Below, one piece after another: positions 8,873-18,422 of a DNA stretch of 64,000 bases. Each line of letters opens with the position of its first letter. The stretch's first letter is position 1. Below the pieces are notes generated by a model. The model worked only from the letters and a program-made list of their open reading frames with translations. It did no database searches and was not told where the DNA came from. The DNA comes from Cololabis saira (taxonomy: Eukaryota > Chordata > Actinopteri > Beloniformes > Belonidae). The stretch is from positions 11,081,916 to 11,145,915 of the forward strand of contig NC_084587.1 of the NCBI RefSeq assembly GCF_033807715.1. Direction: 5' to 3'. A program made the position numbers and the translations under genes.

Positions 8873-11800
8873 TGAGAAACAGGAAAGAGGTAATTATGAA
8901 AAAAAAAAAAAACAGCTGGTTGCGGAAAAAGGCGAGGACACGGCCCGCGCGGCAAATTCAGGGTAAGCAGACCGTTTATCTGCATTGGATATACTCAAAT
9001 CAAGACCGTGTCCAAAGTCTTAAGTAAACACCCAGCTGCTGAATTTAAGAACTGTTAAATTTAAGGAATGATAACTGCTGAATTATAAGAATTGCTAAAT
9101 TTAAGGAATGACAACTGCTAAATTTAATGAAGAAAGGACAAAGCTGGAATAGAAAATAAAGAGGAAATATATATAAGTTAAGAGGAATATTTGTTAAGGG
9201 TTTAAGTCCCAGGATGTTATTAGAAAGGGTTTATTAACGGTTAGAGTCCGAGGATGTCGGGGTTTGAGGCCCTTTTGAGGGACAGGGTTATTGGAGAATC
9301 CTGTTACCGTAGACATTCTGAAGTCTCGAGTGTAGCGACTCCAACCATGACGTCGACGGGCGCACAGATTTTGCTGGGTTAGAGTCCCGGGATTGAGGCC
9401 ACCCGAATTCTAAGAGCTGCCAAAGAAACTTACAGTAAAAAGTTGATGGTATGCAATTGAGGATGGAATAGGATTTTGGAAACTGTAGAGATGTTTTAAA
9501 ATGCCCGAGAAACTTTAAATGTTGAGGGAATTTGGCTTCGTGAAGATACTGTAACATCTATGTTGACATGAAAAATAGAATAAATAGAGATGGTAATATT
9601 GTGGAATATATGTAAAAAATTAAGCAGTGGCTGCTGGCCTGGCTATGAGAGAGGAGGGGCTGTGATTATGTGTGTGTGCTGGGGTGTGTATGTGTAGATG
9701 TGTGTGTGAGAGACAGAGGGAGAGAGAGAGAGTGAGAGACAGAGATAGGGTGTAAGTGTGTGTGTGTGAGAGATAATGTGTGTGTGTGCCTTTGTGTATT
9801 GTATGTTCATGGAACTTTGTAGATATATTCTGTCATTTTAAGAGAAAGAAAAGTATGATTTAATTGACTTCGTAGTTGGTTTTAAAATCGGAGATTGGTT
9901 AGACAGAAAAGTTGCAGGTTCAGATGCCATGGTCGTAAAAGTCCTCTGTCAGATCATGACCTGCTCTGATCGTTAGCAGATTTTATGGTGCTTGGAGATG
10001 CAGAGAAGCAGAGATGCAGACTGTTGCTCCGATGGAAGGAGGAGGGGCTGTTTGGGTCTTTCGGCAGCACAGATAACCAGTAAAGCTTTAAAAAAGCTAG
10101 AGATTATGTTGATAATAATCTTATTTAGGGGTTGAATAGGTGACAAATTTTTGAATATATTTGGATATTATAAGATAAAATGTTAAGAAGTAAAAGGTTT
10201 AAATTCATATGAGCCTCTCTCTGTTGACTTGGTTAAAATAATATGAACAATGAGCTTCTTTAAATGATACATTCTGTGTCTATAAAGGAGACTTTTTATC
10301 TGTTAAAAATACATGAGCTTCAGCTTCTCTGTTGACATGTTTTAAGATAACATTAACAATGAGCTTCTTTAAATGATGCATTCTGTGTCTAATAAAGAAG
10401 ACTTTTTTATTTGATAAAGCATATATGAACTTCGAGAGAGGACTTTTTGGGAGTTTGTTTGTTTAGGTCAAGAACGTTTGTCTGTGTACTGGAGCGCTCC
10501 CCCTCAGCGAAATATGGTGAATTGGTTAGGGGCGGCTCACGTTCTTTAAGTTTCAAGTGAGGGCATAATAATACATAATAAAACGTCTTAGTTGATATAA
10601 AGGAGTTGATGAATACAGATTTTGGAACCTGTGATAGTGGGATGATGTAATTCTGTCTGTAATTTGTATAGTTGAGGTTACTCTCATTTTTTGGGAAGTG
10701 GAAGTGCTTTTGCAATTTCTATTTTATTTAGGAAAAGGACCAGATTGAAATGATAAATTACAGATATGGGTTAGTTTTACAATGTTATTTAGGACTATAC
10801 TACGGTTATTAATATTAGGACAGTCAGTGGATAATTTACTTTTACATTTTTGAACAGGGTTTGTCACTTTGTGTTTACTGTAACTGTTGCTGAGAGAGGA
10901 AAAATATATAAAGATTATTTTCTTTTTACAAACATTGGTTAGTTCTCCATTAGCGAACCAAGGATTTTTTAAATAAATTCGGATTAATTTGAACAAGAAA
11001 AGAGGAGATTGGGAATTTAGAAGGAGTGAAAACTGAAACGCCACCTGGAACACAGGGAGAGGGTCGAAAAGATAACGAAGGAATGTAGGGGTACGAACAG
11101 ACCAGTCTTCACTAAACCATGTCGTAAACATGTTGGGTGAAACAGAAACAGAAAAAAAAAAAGAGGGGAAACTTTCAGCGCCAGGCGCAGGGTCAGTGGG
11201 GTGAGGTCAAGCCAAGAGGTACTGGTAGTAAAATCAGGCATTAAACACACACAAATTTTATGAACCACCTTGAGCACCCAACCTCCACTACCACATACCA
11301 CAGAAGGATGGGTGGACAAGGAGGGGCCCGGGGGTTTGGCGAGGGGGTTGCCATAGAGACCCAGGAGAGACACGCCCCACAAAGAGACACCAAGGGACTC
11401 GCTGCTTTGGAGAAAAAACAGACTTTACCATTCACACGCCCCCTCAGGATGAGGGTGGGGCGCAAACCCTGAGACATTTTTTCCTCGTGTCACACAAGCT
11501 CCCTGTGACCTGATGGGGACAGACCAACTGATCATGTTGGGGGTGATGATTCAGTGTGGTCCCGATGGTTTGACGCTGACCTTTCTGGACGGGGGACACG
11601 GAGACAGTCAACCATCTGAGTGGACATTGCATGTTATCTCCTCAGCCAGGTCTGGCTGCAGCAGTACAGTATGTTGGACTTTGTTTGAACCACAAACATC
11701 GGTTACTCCTGGCCCGATATACGGTCTATCAACAGTGGCGCCCCTGAGTCGACACCTGGTGTCCTTACGCTTGTTCCCCCAATCCTTTACATATCACATT

Positions 11801-12218
11801 ATTTTACGATACACCTAATGGTAACATGATGCCTTGCACTCACATTATGACACGACTAAGGTGGTATGAAATTATCAAAAGGCTTGCCCTCATGTATCAT
11901 TGGTTTTGCGTCTAGGACATCAGGCTAAGGATTTAATGCCTCCAAAGCAAAATTATTATCACCACCCAATAGTTGTACGACATGGTGAAACAACTAGGCG
12001 TTACGATTTAGAGTTTTTTCTGTAACAGGATCATCAACAAGTGATCCTGTTTCAAAAGGGGGAGTAAGGTTGGTAGTTATGTGACGTGTAAACACGACCC
12101 TACATGTATACAGCATGTAGCAGTTAAAAGAAATTAATCAAAAAGAAATTAAGAAAATGAAGCATCAAATATTTCGTATACACACGAAGGATATCATAGG
12201 GGAAAACCACACAAGTGC
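8873..12218 (+). other. Retroviral interior without intact genes
   Basis: This 3.3-kb stretch lies where gag, pro and most of pol would be expected, but only short frames exist. It contains imperfect tandem repeats (AAATTTAAGGAATGA units near 9055-9130 and a pair of roughly 100-bp units at 10210-10415) and GT/GA-rich sequence near 9660-9790. I cannot assign any protein to it. Confidence 0.6.
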
Positions 12219-12408
12219 ATGCAAAGAATCGTTTGTGACGATAAAGTCAGGGAAGACTTAGTGAAAACACCATTTGACAAAGCGATTAATTTGTTTGTAG
12301 ACGGATACGGTTTTAGATACTGGAACGAAGGGTTACAATTAGCATATGCGATAGTAAACGAGGAAGACGAAACATGGGTAACAGTAGATGCTAGAAGGAT
12401 TGAAGGAA
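12219..12408 (+). pseudogene. Retroviral pol fragment, RNase H start
   Basis: The frame contains a VKTPFDKAINLFVDG stretch followed by a YAIV-type strand, which matches the beginning of gammaretrovirus-like RNase H (the LFVDG Asp is the first catalytic residue). The frame is then interrupted by LINE sequence at about 12409. The upstream reverse transcriptase is not recognisable. Confidence 0.5.
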
Positions 12409-13560
12409 TTAGAATCAGAATCAGAATCAGATTTATTACTTTAATTTATGATATATTACTCCAGTTATTTCGCTTTCCACTCAGATTTAAAAGTAGCAAC
12501 AGTAAATAACAAATGTACGGTAGATAAAAGTGTGGCACGTATTAAAATATATACGATTAAAAAAGTGAAAGGTGCAACAGTATAGAGGTAGACATGGAAA
12601 AGACAGCTCTTAATAAGAAATATAAATAATAGTGGGCTTGAGATGGGAAACGGAGATTGGAATGAGTTGAGTTGAACCTGAGACCACCTGATATATTGTA
12701 CAAGCATTATGGGAGTAGTTTTAGTCTTTAAGGTAAAGAATACCAGAATGGGCAAACAGATGGCGATTAGATGAATTAAATTCAGTCCAGGAATGGCACG
12801 AGTAATTTTTCTTTTTTGTAAAAGGTCAAAATTTTTTAGATAGCTGGGATAAGTATTACAGTATATAATAGTACAGGAATTTAGATGTTGTCCAAACAAA
12901 GATTGATAAAGAATAAGAAGAGCAGAGCGTGGAAGCAGGTGTCTCGCTTTGAAAAGCAGACTGACATTTTTAGATTCTTAGATATTTAGTTTTGCAAAAG
13001 TGATCTATATGACGATTAGAGTTTAGACAGTCATCAATGAGGACTCCAAGGAACTTTGTAGAGTTTACTTTCTTGATTTCTTTATCATTTATTTTGATCT
13101 GAAAGGCCAGATTTTCCGTATTCTTTTGTTCTTTATTGCAACTGAATGATATATAATTTGTTTATTAATATTAATAGAGGTTTTGTTCATTTTTGATCCA
13201 AATATCCACCTTAGAAAGCACATTGTTAAGGAGATTTTGAATCACATGGCTGTTGTTATGTGATACAAGAAAGGTTGTTTCATTGAACATTCCAGGAAAA
13301 CATGTCAGTGTTTAGCCCCGGAGGCAGATAATTTTCAACTTTATTCTGTACGAAGATATGTCTTTATGTAACATTCAATAGTGAACTACGGAGGAGCTTA
13401 ACAAGAAGGAATATGTTTTTCAGTTATTGTAATAATTCATTTGATCATCAACCAGTATTTTGGGGCAAATATGCCATAGTTTCATGAGAGTGAATGGTTT
13501 TTACTTTTTGTTATGTAGAAATGTCACTTTTCCATAAAGGAAATGTTAATCGTGTGGACA
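12409..13560 (-). mobile_element. LINE fragment (L2/Maui-like) inserted antisense in the retrovirus
   Basis: On the minus strand, 12985-13190 encodes the C-terminal reverse-transcriptase region, including FLGVLIDDCLNSNRHI, preceded by an FQIKIND-type strand. Further upstream a SHNNSHVIQNLLNNVLSKV helix is recognisable. The 3' end carries a tandem TGATTC tail, as in fish L2/Maui LINEs. The 5' border is approximate and the active-site box is degraded. Confidence 0.6.
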
Positions 13561-14398
13561 ATACTAAGTATCCCCTCAACGCGTAAAGGATTTAACAGAG
13601 TAATTTGCATGTCTGGATTGTTGACGTGGGTGTACATACAGTGCCCAAAGGGAAAGAAATCAGTAATGTTCATAAATAAGCAATTATTGCTCCACACCTA
13701 TCTGTATGAAATTGTAGGATAATGGATTGAATCATCTGGAGTTGAGTATTGTGTAGTGGGTGACATCAGGAAGGCGTTTGGGAAACGCTGGATGGGACAT
13801 GCGAATATGAAGACTAAATTGGCAAAAATCTGTGCACAGACCAAAATGACATGGGTGAACGCGGGCCACGGACTGACCCGTACGAACTACAGACTGGACA
13901 ATTTTTTCTAGGGCCGCAGAATGCGCCCTACTTGAAGGAGACTGACGAATAACAATTTGGTCAGAAAGCTCACTTCTCCGAACTGCAAAGTTTGGTATCT
14001 GCTTACTCCAAACAGGTCGGAGACGGACGGACAGACACGGACCTCACAGACAGAATGGGTTCCCCTGTGAGTCATCAAGAGACAGTGGTCGGAGCCAAGG
14101 TGGACAGGACCCAGAACGGACCTCCCACGTCATCCGACTCCACAGGAAAGGTGACACGTGGTGTCAACGATCGCAGTGGGCAACACCGGACCCCCCCCAT
14201 GAAGATTAGGACCCCAGATCCGCTGGATCTGGTGCAGGAGCGGACATCAGACCTTAGCTCTCAAGAGAGGGGCAGAATAATCCCCTGAGCAGGGTCCACC
14301 GGGTGATCAGAGTAGTCTACCTCTGACTCCTGAAGAGGAACAATAAAGAAGAAAGAAGATACATAGGGTGATCTCTGATTAGAGATCAAAAGGGGGAT
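13561..14398 (+). other. 3' part of the retroviral interior with polypurine tract
   Basis: There is no recognised envelope. A 98-residue hydrophilic frame (13992-14288) lacks a signal peptide or membrane segment. AAAAGGGGGAT ends exactly at the 3' LTR start and is the expected polypurine tract. Confidence 0.55.
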
Positions 14399-14789
14399 TG
14401 TTATGATTGATTATATAAAGAATAGTTTAAAATCAAACTGAATATGTAAACTGCATGTGCTGATTAACTAAATGTTTCTGTATGTGAAACTAAGGTGCAT
14501 CTCTGACTTTCACTGAGAGTACCATGCTGTAACAGGCACGAGATAAGAGAGGCCCCCAGCAATAAACTAAGGGGGGGCCCCAAGCCACCCCCTTTCTCAA
14601 GTGTAATAAAACTTTCTCAAGAGAGAGACCGGCAGATCTGGCGGGACGATTGACCAAGCAGGCTGCAGGAGCCTGCTCTGCCGATCTCACTCATGAGGCC
14701 TACTTTAATTCTATCCCAGTCTTGTGTCTTTTTATTTACCTTTTCCAGCTCAATTAAAGAACCCGGGGTGATTGAATTCGATCACAACA
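14399..14789 (+). repeat. 3' LTR of the endogenous retrovirus
   Basis: A 391-bp copy of the 5' LTR with the same TG...CA ends. It is followed by the target duplication GTAG. Confidence 0.9.
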
Positions 14790-14983
14790 GTAGCCAATTG
14801 AAAAAACTTTAACTTTCAAATGCTATGATCAAAATAAAGGAAGAAAAAACTCGTCTTATACATTTGGGACTTTTTGTATTTTTTTTCCTGTTGTACCGAA
14901 CCCGTACCGAACCCGTACCGAACCGTGACCCCTGTACCGAGGTACGTACCGAACCGTGACTTGTGTGTACCGTGACACCCCTA

Positions 14984-15054
14984 GTACGTTCGCATCCCTG
15001 CGTATCCTACGCCGTACGCTTTGCGTTGGTGCAACGCGGAACCATAAATCAGCC
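14984..15054. mobile_element. Right half of the MITE split by the outer hAT
   Basis: It starts with the duplicated GTACGTTC and ends GCGGAACCATAAATCAGCC. It completes the half-element at 5965-6043. Confidence 0.83.
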
Positions 15055-15189
15055 AGTGTCCGTCACTGATCTGCTTCCAGCGCGCAGTTTGCTGCACCAG
15101 CCAGTGCTGCTCTCTGCTGCTCCGTTAACACAAAGTAACCGTGGATATTCGCAAGTGGTTCAGCACAACGACACAAACAAGTTTACAGG

Positions 15190-15440
15190 ACTGTCTCAGA
15201 AAATTTGAATATTGTGATAAAGTCATTTATTTTTCTGGAGTCTAAAAATGTCATACATTCGGGATTCATTACAAATCAAGTGAAATATTGCAAGCCTTTT
15301 ATTATTTTAATATTGCTGATTATGGCTTACAGTTTAAGATTAAGATTCCCAGAATATTCAAATTTTTTGAGATAGGATATTTGAGTTTTCTTAAGCTGTA
15401 AGCCATGATCAGCAATATTAAAATAATAATAATAATAAGC
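15190..15440. repeat. Fold-back interspersed repeat
   Basis: GCTGATTATGGCTTACAG near 15316 is mirrored by CTGTAAGCCATGATCAGC near 15396, and AGAATATTCAAATTTT motifs lie between. The layout fits a palindromic non-autonomous DNA element. It ends in an (AAT)n run. Confidence 0.55.
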
Positions 15441-15582
15441 AATACCTATTATTTATCATGAAACCTCAATTCGGAAGTAATGCGCGTAGCGCGCACCCAG
15501 CACTTTTCAAACCTTACTCAGGTTTATGGTAAATGTCCCCAGCACTTCTGAAATCAAACTGACGCCCATGGTTCACATGGTA

Positions 15583-15805
15583 TATCCATCCATCCATCCA
15601 TTATCTATACCCGCTTTATCCTTTGCCATCAATCAACCTACTACGCATGTTTTTGGACTGTGGGGGAGGAAGCCGGAGTACCCGGAGGGAACCCACGCAA
15701 GCACAGGGAGAACATGCAAACTCCACACAGAAAGGGGCCTGGGAGTCGAACCGGGGACCTTCTTGCTGTGAGGCAACAGTGCTAACCACCAAGCCACCAT
15801 GCTGC
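15583..15805 (-). mobile_element. tRNA-derived SINE, antisense
   Basis: Read on the minus strand it begins GCAGCATGGTGGCTTGGTGG. A pol III A-box-like TGGTTAGCACTG and a B box GGTTCGACTCC follow. It ends in (ATGG)n, seen here as (CCAT)n at 15585-15600. The middle is shortened relative to the copy at 27765-28167. Confidence 0.75.
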
Positions 15806-16559
15806 CCATATGGTACAATAATATTTCTGATGAACCTGCTTTGAATAAGTGTATCTAATAAATGACCACGAACAGGTGTGTCCTCTTATGGTTGTCACTC
15901 ATTCATTCACTCATGATTGATGGGAGTGTAAAGGACCAATTGCCTTTATTTGGTCATTTCTTTATTCAGTTACTTCTCTTGTATAAATATTTATGATTTA
16001 TGAAAGGAGAACTTTATTTTGAAAAGGACTTTTATTTTGAATGTTCGGACAGGATATCCTCCGTCGCAGTTAACGGTTTTTGATGGGTTTTTTTTATGCT
16101 GCAACTGCCGCGTGTGCACATACTTTTCTAAACGGACGGAGATTTCAACGGATTTTTGTTATAGTGTCTCAGTTAGAGAGGAAAAATGTAATATTGTCAT
16201 GAATACGTTGTAAATATTAGTTTGAAGTGTGTTTTAAGATGAATATCTGTTTACTGCAGCTCTTTTACGGTGTGAAGGAACTTAATAAACTCATGAACAT
16301 CAGTTGAAGACTCCAACGTTTCTTTCTGAGGACACTACAAAGTTATTTATAAGCAGAAATATCAAAATATATACATACCTTCTATCAGGTAAAAAAGTTG
16401 AAATCTATTAGGTTCTTTTTCTTTAATTTTTTTTATTTTATCCCAAAGAAATAAGAGGAGAACTGAAGTTTGAAATGTGTTAACATCAACCGCTTAACAG
16501 CTGTAGGATTGCTGAGGTGCTACTTGAAGCCCCCGTGGGCGTTGATCACCCATTGAAGC
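15806..16559. other. Gene-free stretch, unassigned
   Basis: The sequence is AT-rich with a few short frames. The longest codes 64 residues with no recognisable features. I see no splice-consistent gene. Confidence 0.5.
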
Positions 16560-16687
16560 AAAACTGAGCTGCCCCCTCTCTTCACTTGTTATTTACTTTT
16601 TCTTTTTCTTCTTAAATTTGTATCTTCTTCCTTTCAATTCTTACCTTTTATTTAAATGTTTGATCTTTGTTTTTTGTAACTTCTTAG
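16560..16687. repeat. Left part of an interspersed repeat split by the Gypsy element
   Basis: The TTCACTTGTTATTTAC...TTTGTAACTT stretch stops at TTAG and resumes at 22607 as TTAGCTTCTTCTAG. An unsplit copy runs through the same junction at 25846-26225. Confidence 0.8.
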
Positions 16688-16925
16688 TGTAGCCGAGCGT
16701 ACTGGGTTCGCCTGTACGGTAGGTATTAATACTAAACTCATAAACGGGAACAGGAGCCGAGATAGTGGATTCGGTTACCACCGCTTCTTTATTTCCTCCT
16801 CCACACTCAAAACAGGAACAGGATGAATGACGTCACCGCCGTACGGCAACTCAGGCAGGATAAAATACTCCCCCTCCTTCAATAACACAATCCCCTTTTG
16901 AGCCAACACTAAACAGTTTGCTACA
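16688..16925 (-). repeat. 3' LTR of the Gypsy element
   Basis: 238 bp, paired with 22369-22606. Visible differences include GCCGAG versus GCTGAG and GACGTCACC versus GACGTCGAC, so some time has passed since insertion. Confidence 0.88.
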
Positions 16926-16997
16926 TACGTCCCCCCCTCACTGAGAAACGTCCCCGTTTCACTATACTCCAGTGAGCAAACCAAACAACCAAAAAAA

Positions 16998-17036
<39 letters not shown>

Positions 17037-17225
17037 ATGAATAAATAATAAAAAATAAATAAACAAACAACCCACACAATGCAGCCACTCCCAGCGCATT
17101 CAAACCCGTGCAGTACTCGACAAGGCTGGAAAAAAAAAAAACAACCTCCCCAACATGTCCGGCACCCCATAAGGCACAAAAGTTGGACCCACAAACAACA
17201 TTACTTCACTTTTTTTTTTTTTTCA

Positions 17226-17257
<32 letters not shown>

Positions 17258-17291
17258 TTAAACACATCTCCTGGGCTAGACCACCGGAACC

Positions 17292-18422
17292 TCAGAACAT
17301 GACAAAGTCCCGAAGATGCGACGGCTGTCGCACCACTCTCCCCCTGCGAGTCTGCCCGGGCACAGGCTCCAACGAGTCCCCCCACAGTCCATAGTCCAAC
17401 TCCCCTGCCTGAGGGACAGGCGACGCCCCCACGGCAGGAGGACTCCCAAAGGTGGGAGGGGAGGCAGGCGCAGCTTGTGCAGGCAGAGGTAAGGTGTACG
17501 GCTTCAGCCTGTCATGATGAACCACCTGAGCTCGCTCCACCAAGTCCATCGGATTACTGATGCGGTACGTTAGGGCTGCCTCTCCACCAGAGACCAGCAC
17601 CTGCACAATTCTGTATGGACCCTTCCAGTGCGGCGCCAGCTTAGTACGGCTCTCCGTGGGGTTATTCAGCCACACCAGTGCGCCCACTCCATAGGCCCGG
17701 TGGCAGCTCTTCTCATCATAATACAGTTTCTGTCTCTCATGAGCCTCCACTGCATTAAGCCGGGCCGCACTGAAAGCCAACTCCAGCCGCTCCGCCAATG
17801 ATGAAACGTAGTCCAACAAGAGCCCAGAGCCGCGGCAGTCCAGGACACTAGAGGGCACCAGCACATCAGCAGGCACTCGGGCCTCGCGCCCGTGCATGAG
17901 GTAGAAGGGGGTGAACTGGGTGCTGGCGTGTTTGGACGTGTTATATGCAAAGGCGACCTGCTTCACATACGTGTCCCACTCACCCCCGTGAGAAATCAAC
18001 ATCTTAGCCAGCTGGTCAATCAGAGTCCTGTTATGACGCTCCACCATGCCATCGGACTTGGGGTTATAGGCAGTGGTACGCGTCTTCTTTATACTAAGCA
18101 GCTGGCAGAGTCTCTGGATTACTTCCGCCTCGAATTGGCGACCCTGGTCGCTATGCAGGACTTCTGGCACCCCGTGCACCAGCACATAGTCCTCAAACAG
18201 GCAGTGAGCCACAGTGTGTGCAGTCTGGTTTGGCAGAGCGTACAGCGCCACGAACTTGGTGAAGTAGTCCTCCACAACCAGGACATATCGACTCCCCCTG
18301 GAAGTCAAGGGCAGCTCCAAAATGTCCATAGCCACCCTCTGAAGGGGGCGGCCAACCCGGGACCCCCCATAGGAGCCCTCGGTCCAGGGAATGGGCACCT
18401 GCGGGTCTGACACGCCCTGCAT
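17292..18422 (-). pseudogene. Gypsy integrase part of pol (separate frame)
   Basis: The frame holds the integrase catalytic core with Asp at residue 33 (AMDIL), Asp at 92 (HSDQG) and Glu at 128 (MVERHN), a D,D-35-E spacing. A GPY/F-type module (HWKGPYRIV) follows near residue 265, then a Pro-rich tail. It is out of frame with the upstream pol frame. The change of frame falls at a C6 run (18363-18368 on the plus strand), inside the linker between the zinc-binding domain and the core. Either the element is broken here or one base is miscounted in the homopolymer. Confidence 0.85.

Larger units (their letters stand above)
8460..14789 (+). mobile_element. Endogenous retrovirus with matching LTRs and a degenerate interior
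   Basis: Two 391-bp direct repeats (8460-8850 and 14399-14789) begin TGTTATGATTG and end GATCACAACA. I see no difference between them. The 4-bp target duplication GTAG lies at 8456-8459 and 14790-14793. A tRNA-Pro-like primer site follows the 5' LTR and a purine tract precedes the 3' LTR. The 5.5-kb interior has no long reading frame. Only an RNase H fragment is recognisable, and it is followed by a LINE insertion. Matching LTRs with a non-coding interior suggest recent mobilisation in trans. Confidence 0.87.
6044..14983. mobile_element. hAT transposon carrying nested insertions
   Basis: The left end is TAGGGGTGTAACGGTA and the right end is TGTACCGTGACACCCCTA. The flanking 8-bp duplication GTACGTTC is perfect (6036-6043 and 14984-14991). 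Without its insertions (7357-8451 and 8456-14793) the element would be about 1.5 kb. It keeps a scrap of ZBED/Ac-type transposase near 7212. A further MITE and a long GT repeat also lie inside. Confidence 0.87.

Noticed and set aside
12060..12090. AAAAGGGGGA inside the retrovirus as a second polypurine tract with an internal LTR
   Set aside because: No LTR-like TG start or repeat follows it. The real tract is at 14388-14398.
17892..18410. Plus-strand frames of 130-170 residues across the Gypsy pol region
   Set aside because: They are antisense shadows of the high-GC pol and integrase coding sequence.
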